Part shown: in pieces, positions 44,036 to 52,420 of the stretch | Layout of the letters: every line of letters starts with the position of its first letter | Position numbering within the stretch: the first letter of the stretch is position 1 | NCBI RefSeq assembly: GCF_036248255.1 | Contig: NZ_CP109178.1 | Location: 7,321,001 to 7,385,000 of the forward strand | From: Streptomyces sp. NBC_01717 | GTDB taxonomy: Bacteria > Actinomycetota > Actinomycetes > Streptomycetales > Streptomycetaceae | Direction of reading: 5' to 3' | DNA length: 64,000 nucleotides | Translations under genes and position numbers: made by a program | Notes under the pieces: model-generated | Told to the model about the DNA's origin: nothing | The model's input: only the letters and a program-made list of their open reading frames with translations | The model's database searches: none

Positions 44036-44299
44036 GTGGTGCGCGCGGTACGGGCGAAAGGAGCCCGTGCCGCGCGGCCGCAACCGGCACTTCGGACTCC
44101 GCGGGCTTCCTCCGCAGACCATGTGGATCACCGCCACGAGACGGGTAGGGTCCGTGGCGTACTGTGCTTCAACTGCAATTCGGCCATCGGCACGTTGGGA
44201 GATGATCCTGACACCTTCCGCAGGGCCATCGCTTACCTGGAGGGAAACGCGTGGAAGCCAACACTCGTAGCACCGGGCGTCTACCAGCTGCCTTCCTGA
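44036..44299 (+). CDS. Endonuclease VII-like small protein, possibly truncated or frameshifted
   Basis: The 87-residue frame begins at a GTG six bases after AAGGGGG. The C-terminal 60 residues match the recombination endonuclease VII (His-Me finger) family: [25 protein letters not shown], then an AIAYLEG helix. The second zinc pair CFNC is present, but the N-terminal CxxC expected before DHVDH is missing. The other plus frame starting at 44031 reads [16 protein letters not shown]. Joining it to the DHVDH frame would need one extra base near 44096-44103, so a one-base deletion may have damaged this gene. It overlaps prcB by 49 bases. Confidence 0.6.
   Translation: MVRAVRAKGARAARPQPALRTPRASSADHVDHRHETGRVRGVLCFNCNSAIGTLGDDPDTFRRAIAYLEGNAWKPTLVAPGVYQLPS
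44144..44152 (+). promoter_or_regulatory. Third GGTAGGGTC copy, upstream of prcB
   Basis: The same nonamer as upstream of arc and pup lies inside the endonuclease VII-like frame, 99 bases before the prcB start. It may be an internal promoter for prcBA; inside coding sequence it could also be chance. Confidence 0.35.
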
Positions 44300-45096
44300 C
44301 GCCGGGATCCTCTTCGTTCATGGACTTCCTGTCCGACCAGTCGCCCGAGATGCTCCCGGGCAACCGGCACCTGCCGCCCATGCAGGGGGCCATCGAGGCG
44401 CCGCACGGGACGACCATCGTCGCCGCGACGTTCCCGGGCGGCGTGGTGCTCGCCGGTGACCGGCGGGCGACCATGGGCAACATGATCGCGCAGCGCGACA
44501 TCGAGAAGGTCTTCCCGGCCGACGAGTACTCGGCGGTGGGCATCGCCGGCACGGCCGGTCTCGCGGTGGAGATGGTCAAGCTCTTCCAGCTGGAGCTGGA
44601 GCACTTCGAGAAGGTCGAGGGCGCCCAGCTCTCCCTGGAGGGCAAGGCGAACCGGCTCTCCACGATGATCCGCAGCAATCTGGCCATGGCCATGCAGGGC
44701 CTCGCCGTGGTCCCGCTCTTCGCCGGCTTCGACGTCGACCGCGAGAAGGGCCGGATCTTCTCGTACGACGTCACCGGCGGGCGGTCCGAGGAGCTCGGCT
44801 ACGCGGCCACCGGCTCCGGGTCGATCTTCGCCCGCGGGTCGATGAAGAAGCTCTACCGCGAGGACCTGACGGAGCAGCAGACGCTCACCCTGGTCGTACA
44901 GGCGCTGTACGACGCCGCGGACGACGACTCGGCGACCGGCGGTCCGGATGTGGCCCGGCGGATCTATCCGATCGTCACCGTCATCACCGACGAGGGCTTC
45001 AGGAAGCTCACCGAGGCGGAATCCTCCGAGATCGCCCGGGCGATCCTGGAGCGCCGGCTGGAACAGCCCGACGGCCCGCGTGCCGCGCTGCTCTGA
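44251..45096 (+). CDS. prcB: 20S proteasome beta subunit
   Basis: PrcB is the catalytic subunit of the 20S core. The 281-residue proprotein starts at the GTG at 44251 ([16 protein letters not shown]), the length and N-terminus I recall for S. coelicolor. Residues 1-53 are the propeptide. Autocleavage between G53 and T54 in [13 protein letters not shown] exposes the catalytic Thr. Mature Lys33 is K86 in RDIEKVF, and the Asp of [10 protein letters not shown] corresponds to mature Asp17. The N-terminal coding region overlaps the nuclease-like ORF by 49 bases. prcA follows after 58 bases. Confidence 0.97.
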   Translation: MEANTRSTGRLPAAFLTPGSSSFMDFLSDQSPEMLPGNRHLPPMQGAIEAPHGTTIVAATFPGGVVLAGDRRATMGNMIAQRDIEKVFPADEYSAVGIAGTAGLAVEMVKLFQLELEHFEKVEGAQLSLEGKANRLSTMIRSNLAMAMQGLAVVPLFAGFDVDREKGRIFSYDVTGGRSEELGYAATGSGSIFARGSMKKLYREDLTEQQTLTLVVQALYDAADDDSATGGPDVARRIYPIVTVITDEGFRKLTEAESSEIARAILERRLEQPDGPRAALL

Positions 45097-45154
45097 TCCC
45101 GGTTCCAGGGCCTCTTCGATGGACTCGTCACTGACAGAAAGGGACGGATAGCCG

Positions 45155-45982
45155 GTGTCGACGCCGTTCTATGTCTCACCTCAGCAGGCCATGGCCGACC
45201 GGGCGGAATACGCCCGGAAGGGCATCGCCCGTGGTCGCAGCCTGGTTGTGCTGCAGTACGCCGACGGCATTGTGTTCGTCGGCGAGAACCCGTCCCGTGC
45301 GCTGCACAAGTTCAGCGAGATCTATGACCGGATCGGTTTCGCCGCTGCCGGTAAGTACAACGAGTACGAGAATCTCCGCATCGGCGGTGTCCGTTACGCC
45401 GATCTGCGCGGATACACGTACGACCGTGACGATGTGACGGCCCGCGGACTGGCCAACGTCTATGCGCAGACGCTGGGCACCATTTTCTCCAGTGCGGCCG
45501 AGAAGCCGTACGAGGTGGAGCTGGTGGTCGCCGAAGTGGGCGCCAGGCCCGAGGGCGACCAGATCTACCGGCTGCCGCACGACGGCTCGATCGTGGACGA
45601 GCACGGCTCCGTCGCGGTCGGCGGCAACGCGGAGCAGATCAGTACGTTCCTGGACCAGCGCCACCGTGACGGGATGACGCTGGCCGAGGCCCTCAAGCTG
45701 GCCGTGCAGGCGCTCTCCCGTGATCCCAACGGGAGTGAGCGGGAGATCCCCGCCGAGCGTCTCGAGGTGGCGGTCCTGGACCGTACGAGGCCTCAGCAGC
45801 GGAAGTTCAAGCGGATCGTGGGGCGGCAGCTGGCGCGGCTGCTGGAGGCGGACGGTGGCTCCGCGCCGACGGACGCCCCCTCCGACATCGAGGACGGCGA
45901 GGGTTCCGAGTCCTCCGCGAGCACGACGGATGTCACCAAGTCCAGTGATTCCGGTGGCGACGTGGAGTCCCCCGACAAGTAG
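45155..45982 (+). CDS. prcA: 20S proteasome alpha subunit
   Basis: PrcA is the non-catalytic outer-ring subunit that gates entry to the core. It is 275 residues from the GTG at 45155, with GAAAGGGACGG upstream. The N-terminal gate segment is [28 protein letters not shown], the alpha-type signature. The proteasome fold continues to about residue 225. The C-terminal 45 residues are disordered and Ser/Asp-rich ([19 protein letters not shown]), longer than in many homologues. It follows prcB as the second gene of the core operon and ends at a terminator facing the LacI gene. Confidence 0.97.
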   Translation: MSTPFYVSPQQAMADRAEYARKGIARGRSLVVLQYADGIVFVGENPSRALHKFSEIYDRIGFAAAGKYNEYENLRIGGVRYADLRGYTYDRDDVTARGLANVYAQTLGTIFSSAAEKPYEVELVVAEVGARPEGDQIYRLPHDGSIVDEHGSVAVGGNAEQISTFLDQRHRDGMTLAEALKLAVQALSRDPNGSEREIPAERLEVAVLDRTRPQQRKFKRIVGRQLARLLEADGGSAPTDAPSDIEDGEGSESSASTTDVTKSSDSGGDVESPDK

Positions 45983-45997
45983 TCCATCGCTGTGTCC

Positions 45998-46033
45998 GTG
46001 CCCCGGTCCGCCGTTCCTGGTGGGCCGGGGCAC
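45998..46033. terminator. Hairpin between prcA and LacI gene
   Basis: GTGCCCCGGTCC at 45998-46009 pairs with GGGCCGGGGCAC at 46022-46033 with one mismatch. The flanking genes are convergent. Confidence 0.65.
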
Positions 46034-46035
46034 AG

Positions 46036-47067
46036 TCATGACCGGGGCGGCGGGGGCGCGGAGGAGCCGCGCACGACCAGGTGCACGGGCAGGCTGCCGG
46101 GTTCGGCCGGGCGGCCGTCCAGGACGGCCAGCAGGGCGGTCATGCCGCGCTCGCCGACCTGTTCGGCGGGGAGCCGCACGGTGGTGAGTTCGGGTTCGAC
46201 GGCGGTCGCCAGGGCCAGATCGTCGAAGCCGGTGACGGAGACGTCGTCGGGGACCCGGAGCCCGAGCCGGCGGGCCGCCTTGCAGGCGCCCGCGGCGAGG
46301 ATGTCGTCGTCGCAGATGATCGCGGTCGGCCGGGGGCCGGGGGCGGCCAGCGCGTGCTCCGCGGCCGCCCGGCCGGCCCGCACGTCGAGTGCTGCGGGCA
46401 CGGTCCGCACGACGGCGCCCGGCACCCCCTGTACGGCGTCGTGGACGGCCCGGGCACGGACGGCGAAGGTCCAGGAGTCGATGGCCGACGCGAGATGGAT
46501 GAAGCGGCGGTGGCCGAGGGCGAGCAGATGGTCCGTCACCTGCCGCATGCCGTCGGCGATGTCGAGGTTGACGCGGGCCGCGACGCCCGTGTCCGCGGGG
46601 TCGCTGTCCAGCATGACCAGGGGCAGGTCGGCGCCGTGCAGGGCACCGAGTGCGTCGGCGGCCATCGAGGAGGCGATGACTCCGTCGAGTGCTGCGCGGG
46701 CGGAGGCGAAGGGGTCCCGGGCCGGCCCCGTGCCGTCGGGGGAGGGGTACAGGACGACCCCGAAGCCGTGCTCAGCGGCGACCGCGGCGGCGCCGGTGTA
46801 GACGCGGGCGAAGAACTCGTTCGTGAGGGCGGGGACGACCAGCAGTGCCGTCCTGGTGCGGCCGAGGCGGAGGCTGCGGGCGGCGAGATTCGGCCGGTAG
46901 CCGAGGTCCTGGGTGGCGCTGCGGACACGCTCGGCGGTGGCCTCGGAGACCCTGCCGCGCCATTTGTCGCCCAGCACGAGCGAGACGGTGGCCTGCGAGA
47001 CGCCTGCGGCCCGCGCGACGTCGCGGCTGGTGGGCCGGGCCGGGGCGGGCTGTGATGCGCTGGTCAC
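46036..47067 (-). CDS. LacI-family transcriptional regulator
   Basis: This 343-residue regulator has an N-terminal LacI helix-turn-helix (about 13-60, TSRDVARAAGVSQATVSLVLGDKWRGRVSEATAERV). A hinge and a periplasmic-binding-like effector domain follow (TALLVVPALTNEFFARVYTGAAAVAAEHG, the typical VTGFDDLALA near the end). It is divergent from an MFS transporter gene, with 139 bases between. A palindrome in that interval is probably its operator. The pair sits between prcA and pafA, interrupting the proteasome genes; nothing in the sequence suggests it controls them. Confidence 0.92.
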   Translation of the reverse strand: MTSASQPAPARPTSRDVARAAGVSQATVSLVLGDKWRGRVSEATAERVRSATQDLGYRPNLAARSLRLGRTRTALLVVPALTNEFFARVYTGAAAVAAEHGFGVVLYPSPDGTGPARDPFASARAALDGVIASSMAADALGALHGADLPLVMLDSDPADTGVAARVNLDIADGMRQVTDHLLALGHRRFIHLASAIDSWTFAVRARAVHDAVQGVPGAVVRTVPAALDVRAGRAAAEHALAAPGPRPTAIICDDDILAAGACKAARRLGLRVPDDVSVTGFDDLALATAVEPELTTVRLPAEQVGERGMTALLAVLDGRPAEPGSLPVHLVVRGSSAPPPPRS

Positions 47068-47146
47068 TGGGACCTCCGGACGGGTGCGGTGCTGGTGCGT
47101 GCGGTGAGGTGGACCTGTGGACTGGGCACATGGTACGTATGAACCT

Positions 47147-47168
47147 CGACGTTATACGTAAAACGTCG
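47147..47168 (+). promoter_or_regulatory. LacI-type operator palindrome
   Basis: CGACGTT at 47147-47153 and AACGTCG at 47162-47168 are exact complements around ATACGTAA, and TACGTA itself is palindromic. The site lies 38 bases upstream of the MFS start and 79 bases upstream of the LacI start. It could therefore regulate both. Confidence 0.6.
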
Positions 47169-47206
47169 GGCGTCGGAAGAACGTCCGAGAGAGATGGGGG
47201 CGAGAC

Positions 47207-48466
47207 ATGGCCGCGGGTTATCTGGACATCCTCCGGGCGCGGCATGCCACCCGGCTGCTGGTCGGCACACTGGTGGGCCGGCTGCCCAGCGGCACCGCGC
47301 ACATCGCGATCGTCCTGTTCACCCGTGCCGAGGGCGGCAGCTACACCCTCGCGGGGGCCCTCGCGGCCGTGTACGGCCTCTCCACGGCGGTCGGGCAGCC
47401 CCTGCTGGGCCGGGCCGTGGACCTGTACGGCCAGCCTCGCGTCCAGCTCCCCGCGTCCGTGCTGTCCGCGCTGGGCATGGCCCTGCTGGCCCTGGCAGGC
47501 CTCGGATCGCTGCCGCTGGCCTACGCCGCCGTGATCGTGGCCGGCGTCTGCACACCGCCGCTGGAGGGCGGCCTGCGGGCCCTGTGGCCGACGGTCCTGG
47601 GGCGCGAGGACCGGGTGCACCGCGCGTACGCCATGGACGCGGTGGCCCAGGAGGTCATGTTCACCGTGGGGCCGCTGCTGGTGACGGTGCTGGTCTCGCT
47701 CTGGTCGCCCGCCGCCGCGCTGCTCGTCATCAACGCGATCGGGGTGCTCGGGGCGCTCTCGGTGGTGGTCTCGGAGCCCTCCCGTACCTGGCGTTCGGCG
47801 CCCCGCGAGGCGCACTGGCTGGGCGCTCTGCGCTCACCGGGCCTGCTGGCGCTGCTCGGTTCCTTCTTCTTCGTCGGACTCGCCCTGGGGTCCATCACGG
47901 TGGCGGGTATCGCGTACGCCGACGACCACGGCCGGGAGTCGGTGTACGGCTGGCTGATGGCGGCGCTCGGACTGGGCGCGCTCATCGGCGGCGTGGCGTA
48001 CGGGGCGTGGCAGTGGGCCGGGGCGCCGGAGCGCCGGCTGCGGGCCATCGTCGCGCTGCTGGCACTCGGCTATCTGCCGCTGATGCTCACGCCCGGGGTG
48101 GTGCCGATGACCGTACTGGCCGCGCTCGCCGGGGTGTTCCTGGCGCCCGCGATCGCGTGCTCGTTCATCGTGGTGGACCGGCATGCTCCGCGGGGCACGG
48201 TGACGGAGGCGTTCTCCTGGCTCGTGACGACGTTCGGGGTCGGCGCGGCGGCGGGAACGGCCTTGGCGGGCCCGGCCGTAGAGCTGGGCGGGACGGCGCA
48301 GGGCTTCGCCGTCGCGGGGGCCGGTGGGGTGGTCGCGCTGCTGGTTCTGCTGGCCACGGGAAGGGTCCTCGCAGTTCCCGGGCGTACGCCGGTTGCTGTG
48401 CGGGTATCGGAAAATGATCGAAACGGTGCTGTCGAACCCGGTTTCAGCTCGGGCCATCAGGCGTAA
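47207..48466 (+). CDS. MFS transporter
   Basis: This 419-residue major-facilitator protein has 12 predicted hydrophobic segments in two halves. They are separated by a cytoplasmic loop near residues 190-205 (SEPSRTWRSAPREAHWLG). The first loop has GRAVDLYGQPRV, a form of the MFS G-x-x-x-D-R motif. The acidic and proline patterns resemble drug or sugar efflux-type carriers of the DHA1/YbjJ sort. The substrate is unknown. It is divergent from the LacI regulator and ends nine bases before pafA, so read-through into pafA is possible. Confidence 0.9.
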   Translation: MAAGYLDILRARHATRLLVGTLVGRLPSGTAHIAIVLFTRAEGGSYTLAGALAAVYGLSTAVGQPLLGRAVDLYGQPRVQLPASVLSALGMALLALAGLGSLPLAYAAVIVAGVCTPPLEGGLRALWPTVLGREDRVHRAYAMDAVAQEVMFTVGPLLVTVLVSLWSPAAALLVINAIGVLGALSVVVSEPSRTWRSAPREAHWLGALRSPGLLALLGSFFFVGLALGSITVAGIAYADDHGRESVYGWLMAALGLGALIGGVAYGAWQWAGAPERRLRAIVALLALGYLPLMLTPGVVPMTVLAALAGVFLAPAIACSFIVVDRHAPRGTVTEAFSWLVTTFGVGAAAGTALAGPAVELGGTAQGFAVAGAGGVVALLVLLATGRVLAVPGRTPVAVRVSENDRNGAVEPGFSSGHQA

Positions 48467-48475
48467 TGTTCAGTC

Positions 48476-49837
48476 ATGGACCGCCGCATTTTCGGGCTGG
48501 AGAACGAGTACGGCGTCACGTGCACGTTCAGGGGACAGCGCCGACTGTCTCCTGACGAAGTGGCGCGCTACCTCTTCCGCCGTGTTGTGTCATGGGGCCG
48601 CAGCAGCAATGTCTTTCTGCGGAACGGCGCCCGCCTCTACCTCGACGTGGGATCGCATCCGGAATATGCAACCCCCGAATGCGACAATCTGACCGAGCTG
48701 GTCACCCACGACAAGGCAGGCGAGCGCATTCTCGAAGGCCTGCTCGTCGACGCCGAACGCCGCCTGCACGAGGAGGGAATCGCGGGCGACGTCTATCTCT
48801 TCAAGAACAACACCGATTCGGCGGGAAACTCCTACGGGTGTCACGAGAACTACCTCGTGGCGCGACACGGAGAATTCTCCCGGCTCGCGGACATCCTCAT
48901 TCCTTTCCTCGTCACGAGGCAGCTGCTCTGCGGAGCGGGCAAGGTGCTGCAGACCCCGCGCGGCGCGGTCTACTGCGTCAGCCAGCGTGCCGAGCACATC
49001 TGGGAGGGCGTCAGTTCCGCGACGACGCGCTCCCGTCCGATCATCAACACACGTGACGAACCGCACGCCGACGCGGAGCGGTACCGCCGCCTCCATGTCA
49101 TCGTCGGTGACTCGAACATGTCCGAGACGACGATGCTGCTCAAGGTCGGCGCGACGGACCTGGTGCTCCGGATGATCGAAGCGGGCACGGTGATGCGCGA
49201 TCTGACACTGGAGAACCCGATCCGGGCGATCCGCGAGGTCAGCCACGACATCACGGGGCAGCGCAAGGTCCGCCTCGCCAGTGGCCGCGAGGCGTCGGCC
49301 ATCGAGGTGCAGCGCGAGTACTACGAGAAGGCCGCGGACTTCGTCGATCGCCGAGGCATCCGCACCGGCACCGTCGCCCAGGTCCTGGAGCTGTGGGGGC
49401 GCACGCTCGACGCGATCGAGGCCGAGGACCTCGACCGGATCGACACCGAGATCGACTGGGTGATGAAGTACAGGCTCATCGAGCGGTACCGGGCCAAGCA
49501 CAACATGACCATGTCGCATCCGCGGGTCGCCCAGATAGATCTCGCGTACCACGACATCCACCGTCGGCGCGGGCTGTACTACCTGCTGGAGCGGAAGGGG
49601 CAGGCAGCCCGTATCTGCAACGACCTGAAGATCTTCGAGGGCAAGTCGGTGCCCCCGCAGACCACCCGGGCGCGGCTGCGCGGCGACTTCATCCGAAGGG
49701 CGCAGGAGCAGCGGCGGGACTTCACCGTCGACTGGGTCCATCTCAAGCTCAACGACCAGGCACAGCGCACGGTGTTGTGCAAGGACCCGTTCCGTTCGGT
49801 GGACGACCGAGTGGAGAAGCTGATCGCGGGTATGTGA
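48476..49837 (+). CDS. pafA: Pup ligase PafA
   Basis: PafA attaches Pup, through its C-terminal Glu side chain, to lysines of target proteins using ATP. It is 453 residues, a glutamine-synthetase-like fold close to Dop but lacking the Dop loop. [11 protein letters not shown] carries the metal-binding Glu9. D57 in [16 protein letters not shown] is the catalytic aspartate. [18 protein letters not shown] and [15 protein letters not shown] form the nucleotide site. The C-terminal domain ends [21 protein letters not shown]. The start follows the MFS stop by nine bases. A hairpin ends the gene. Confidence 0.97.
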   Translation: MDRRIFGLENEYGVTCTFRGQRRLSPDEVARYLFRRVVSWGRSSNVFLRNGARLYLDVGSHPEYATPECDNLTELVTHDKAGERILEGLLVDAERRLHEEGIAGDVYLFKNNTDSAGNSYGCHENYLVARHGEFSRLADILIPFLVTRQLLCGAGKVLQTPRGAVYCVSQRAEHIWEGVSSATTRSRPIINTRDEPHADAERYRRLHVIVGDSNMSETTMLLKVGATDLVLRMIEAGTVMRDLTLENPIRAIREVSHDITGQRKVRLASGREASAIEVQREYYEKAADFVDRRGIRTGTVAQVLELWGRTLDAIEAEDLDRIDTEIDWVMKYRLIERYRAKHNMTMSHPRVAQIDLAYHDIHRRRGLYYLLERKGQAARICNDLKIFEGKSVPPQTTRARLRGDFIRRAQEQRRDFTVDWVHLKLNDQAQRTVLCKDPFRSVDDRVEKLIAGM

Positions 49838-49873
49838 GCCGGCGCAGGACGCGCCTCGGCACTTGTGCGACTC

Positions 49874-49901
49874 GGGCCCCGTACGTCCTCGTACGGGGCC
49901 C
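49874..49901 (+). terminator. Hairpin terminator after pafA
   Basis: GGGCCCCGTAC at 49874-49884 pairs perfectly with GTACGGGGCCC at 49891-49901 around GTCCTC. Confidence 0.7.
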
Positions 49902-49962
49902 TGTGCACGCCCTAGAGTGTCGGGGACTCAACCATCTGTGTCGTCTGAGATCTGAGGAACCA

Positions 49963-50898
49963 GTGCGCCGACTTGCCGCCCTTCTCGTTGTCCCCCTGCT
50001 GCTGTTGACGGCGGCGTGCGGTGGCGACGGCAAGGGCTCCGACTCCGCCTCGAAGAACGGATTCCCCGCGATCACCGCGGGTGCGAAGTTCGGCGAGAAG
50101 CCCACCTTGTCCAAGGGACAGGGCGATCCGCCCAAGGAGCTGAAGACGCAGGTCATCAGTGAGGGTGATGGCGCGAAGCTCAAGAACGGCGACGCGATCC
50201 AGGTCAACTACCTCGGACAGGCGTGGGACTCCACCAAGCCGTTCGACAACAGTTTCGACCGCAAGCAGCCCTTCGATCTGACGCTCGGTGCGGGCATGGT
50301 CATCAAGGGCTGGGACCAGGGCCTCGTCGGCCAGAAGGTCGGCAGCCGCGTCGAGCTGGTCATTCCGCCCGACCTCGGTTACGGCGCGCAGGGCCAGGGC
50401 GACATCAAGCCGAACGCCACCCTCGTCTTCGTCGTGGACATCCTGAAGGCCACGCAGATCCCGACGTCCGCCAAGGGCACCGCGGTCGCCCAGGACAACG
50501 TCGACCTGCCGAAGGTGGGCACCAACACCGACGGCAAGGCGCCTTCGGTCAAGATTCCGGAGAAGACCGACCCGCCGAAGAAGCTGGTCTCCAACTACGT
50601 CCTGGAGTCCAACGGCGAGGTCATCAAGGAGACCGACAGCGTCGTCGTGAACTACGTGGGCCTGCTGTGGAAGGACGGGAAGACGTTCGACAGCACCTAC
50701 GCCCAGGGCAAGACCCAGACCTTCCCGCTGGCCCAGGTCACCCTCAAGGGCCTGAAGAACGGTCTGATCGGCAAGAAGATCGGCAGCCGTGTCCTGCTGG
50801 TCATCCCGCCGGACCAGGCGTTCGGTGACAAGGCGCAGCAGTCCATCCCCGCCAAGTCCACCCTGGTGTTCGCCGTGGACCTGCTGGCAAAGATGTAA
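49963..50898 (+). CDS. Lipoprotein with two FKBP-type peptidyl-prolyl isomerase domains
   Basis: The 311-residue protein starts at the GTG at 49963, with TGAGGAACCA upstream. The signal VRRLAALLVVPLLLLTAAC ends in a lipobox with Cys19, so it is anchored outside the membrane. Two FKBP domains follow. The first (about 65-165, QVNYLGQAWDSTKPFDNSF, VIKGWDQGLVGQKVGSRVELVIPP) retains the usual hydrophobic pocket residues. The second (about 200-311, VNYVGLLWKDGKTFDSTY) lacks the Trp of VIxGWD, reading LKGLKNGLIG, and may be weakly active. It probably folds exported proteins. A single-domain FKBP gene follows. Confidence 0.92.
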   Translation: MRRLAALLVVPLLLLTAACGGDGKGSDSASKNGFPAITAGAKFGEKPTLSKGQGDPPKELKTQVISEGDGAKLKNGDAIQVNYLGQAWDSTKPFDNSFDRKQPFDLTLGAGMVIKGWDQGLVGQKVGSRVELVIPPDLGYGAQGQGDIKPNATLVFVVDILKATQIPTSAKGTAVAQDNVDLPKVGTNTDGKAPSVKIPEKTDPPKKLVSNYVLESNGEVIKETDSVVVNYVGLLWKDGKTFDSTYAQGKTQTFPLAQVTLKGLKNGLIGKKIGSRVLLVIPPDQAFGDKAQQSIPAKSTLVFAVDLLAKM

Positions 50899-50941
50899 GA
50901 CTGTCCCGGTTGTCCAGTTCATCATTTGGAGGAGCAGTTCA

Positions 50942-51313
50942 GTGAGCATCGAGAAGCCCGAGATCGACTTCCCGGGTGGCGAGCCGCCGGCCGACCTGGA
51001 GATCAAGGACATCTGGGAGGGCGACGGCGAGGTCGCCAAGGCCGGCGACATGGTCAAGGTCCACTACGTGGGCGTGGCCTTCTCCACCGGCGAGGAGTTC
51101 GACGCCTCCTGGAACCGTGGCACCCCGCTGCAGTTCCAGCTCGGTGTCGGTCAGGTCATCTCCGGCTGGGACCAGGGCGTGCAGGGCATGAAGGTCGGCG
51201 GCCGTCGCCAGCTGACCATCCCCGCGCACCTCGCCTACGGTGACCGCGGCGCCGGCGGCCGTATCGCCCCGGGCGAGACGCTGATCTTCGTCTGCGACCT
51301 GGTCGCCGTCTGA
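50942..51313 (+). CDS. Cytoplasmic FKBP-type peptidyl-prolyl isomerase
   Basis: This is a compact 123-residue FKBP with no signal peptide. It starts at the GTG at 50942, behind TTGGAGGAGCAG. The active-site pattern is complete: VKVHYVGVAFSTGEEFDASW, VISGWDQGVQGMKVGGRR, IPAHLAYGDRGAGGRIAPGETLIF. It catalyses cis-trans isomerisation of X-Pro bonds. With the preceding two-domain lipoprotein it forms a pair of FKBP genes next to pafA and pafBC, an arrangement common in Streptomyces. It ends at a strong hairpin. Confidence 0.94.
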   Translation: MSIEKPEIDFPGGEPPADLEIKDIWEGDGEVAKAGDMVKVHYVGVAFSTGEEFDASWNRGTPLQFQLGVGQVISGWDQGVQGMKVGGRRQLTIPAHLAYGDRGAGGRIAPGETLIFVCDLVAV

Positions 51314-51334
51314 TATCCGTCCCCGGACGCATCT

Positions 51335-51366
51335 CGAGGGCCCGTGCTGGACTGCACGGGCCCTCG
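51335..51366 (+). terminator. Hairpin terminator after FKBP gene
   Basis: CGAGGGCCCGTGC at 51335-51347 pairs perfectly over 13 bp with GCACGGGCCCTCG at 51354-51366. Confidence 0.75.
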
Positions 51367-51453
51367 TTCCGTCCGGTGCAGGCCCTCGCTTTTGTCCGGA
51401 CACCCGGGAGCGGTACGGTCGATCGTCGTAGAGCAAGTAGAAAAGGGGCGTCG

Positions 51454-52407
51454 ATGGCCATTGCCAAGGCCGAGCGGCTGATGAACCTGGCGCTGTGCCT
51501 GCTGGGGACCCGGCGCCCGCTCAGCAAGCGCGAGCTGCGCGGGTCCATCGAGGCGTACCTGGAAGCGGGCTCCGACGACGCCTTCAACCGGATGTTCGAG
51601 CGCGACAAGGACGATCTGCGCGAGCTCGGTCTGGTCATCGAGACCGTGGACAACCTGGACGGCGACACCGGCTATCTGGCCCGCCGGGACAGCAACCGGC
51701 TGCCGCCGATCACGCTGGACGCCGAGGAGGCCGCGGCGCTCGGTCTGGCCGCGAAGGTCTGGCAGCAGGCCCGGCTCGCCGGCGCGGCCAGCGGTGCGCT
51801 GCAGAAGCTGCGGGCCGCGGGGATGCCGGAGGCCGAGGACGCGTACGAGGTGCACAGCGCGCTCGAACCCCGCATTCCGGTGCATGAGACCGCGTTCGAG
51901 CCGTTGATGCTGGCGTGCCGCGACCGCCGTCCGGTCACCTTCGACTACCGCAAGGCCAACGCCGCCCGGCCCGAGCAGCGCCAGGTCGAGCCCTGGACGC
52001 TGGAGTGCTGGCGCGGGCACTGGTATCTGGCGGGCTGGGACCGGGACCGTGCCGCCGAGCGGGTGTTCCGGCTGTCCAGGATCACCGGCCGGGTCCGCTC
52101 GCGGGCCGGGGCCTTCACCGCCGAGGTGCCCGATGTGGTGACCGTCCGGGAGACCGTGGAGAGCTGGGCGGGGGAGACGGCGACCCGGACCGCGCTGATC
52201 AGGCTGCGGTCGGGTTCCGGCTACCCGCTGCGGTCGCGCGCGATATCCGTGCGGGAACTCGGAGACGGCTGGGACGAGTTGGAGATCCCGTACGGACACG
52301 GTCTGGACGCCTGGCTCGTCGAGTTCGGCCCGGACGTCGTCGTGCGGGAACCCGCGGATCTGCGGGCCGATGTGGTGGACCGGCTGCGCGCCGTGGCCAA
52401 GGACTGA
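51454..52407 (+). CDS. pafB: WYL-domain transcriptional regulator PafB
   Basis: This 317-residue protein starts at the ATG at 51454 (MAIAKAERLMNLALCLLGTRRPLS), preceded by AAAAGGGG. An N-terminal winged helix (about 1-70) precedes the WYL domain, which includes RRPVTFDYRKANA and the GHWYLAGWDRDRAAERVFRLSRI segment. It ends in the WCX region. PafB and PafC act as a heterodimer; in mycobacteria PafBC activates the main, LexA-independent DNA-damage response. The gene is followed by pafC with 13 bases between, so the two are co-transcribed. Confidence 0.94.
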   Translation: MAIAKAERLMNLALCLLGTRRPLSKRELRGSIEAYLEAGSDDAFNRMFERDKDDLRELGLVIETVDNLDGDTGYLARRDSNRLPPITLDAEEAAALGLAAKVWQQARLAGAASGALQKLRAAGMPEAEDAYEVHSALEPRIPVHETAFEPLMLACRDRRPVTFDYRKANAARPEQRQVEPWTLECWRGHWYLAGWDRDRAAERVFRLSRITGRVRSRAGAFTAEVPDVVTVRETVESWAGETATRTALIRLRSGSGYPLRSRAISVRELGDGWDELEIPYGHGLDAWLVEFGPDVVVREPADLRADVVDRLRAVAKD

Positions 52408-52420
52408 AGGGACCGTATTC

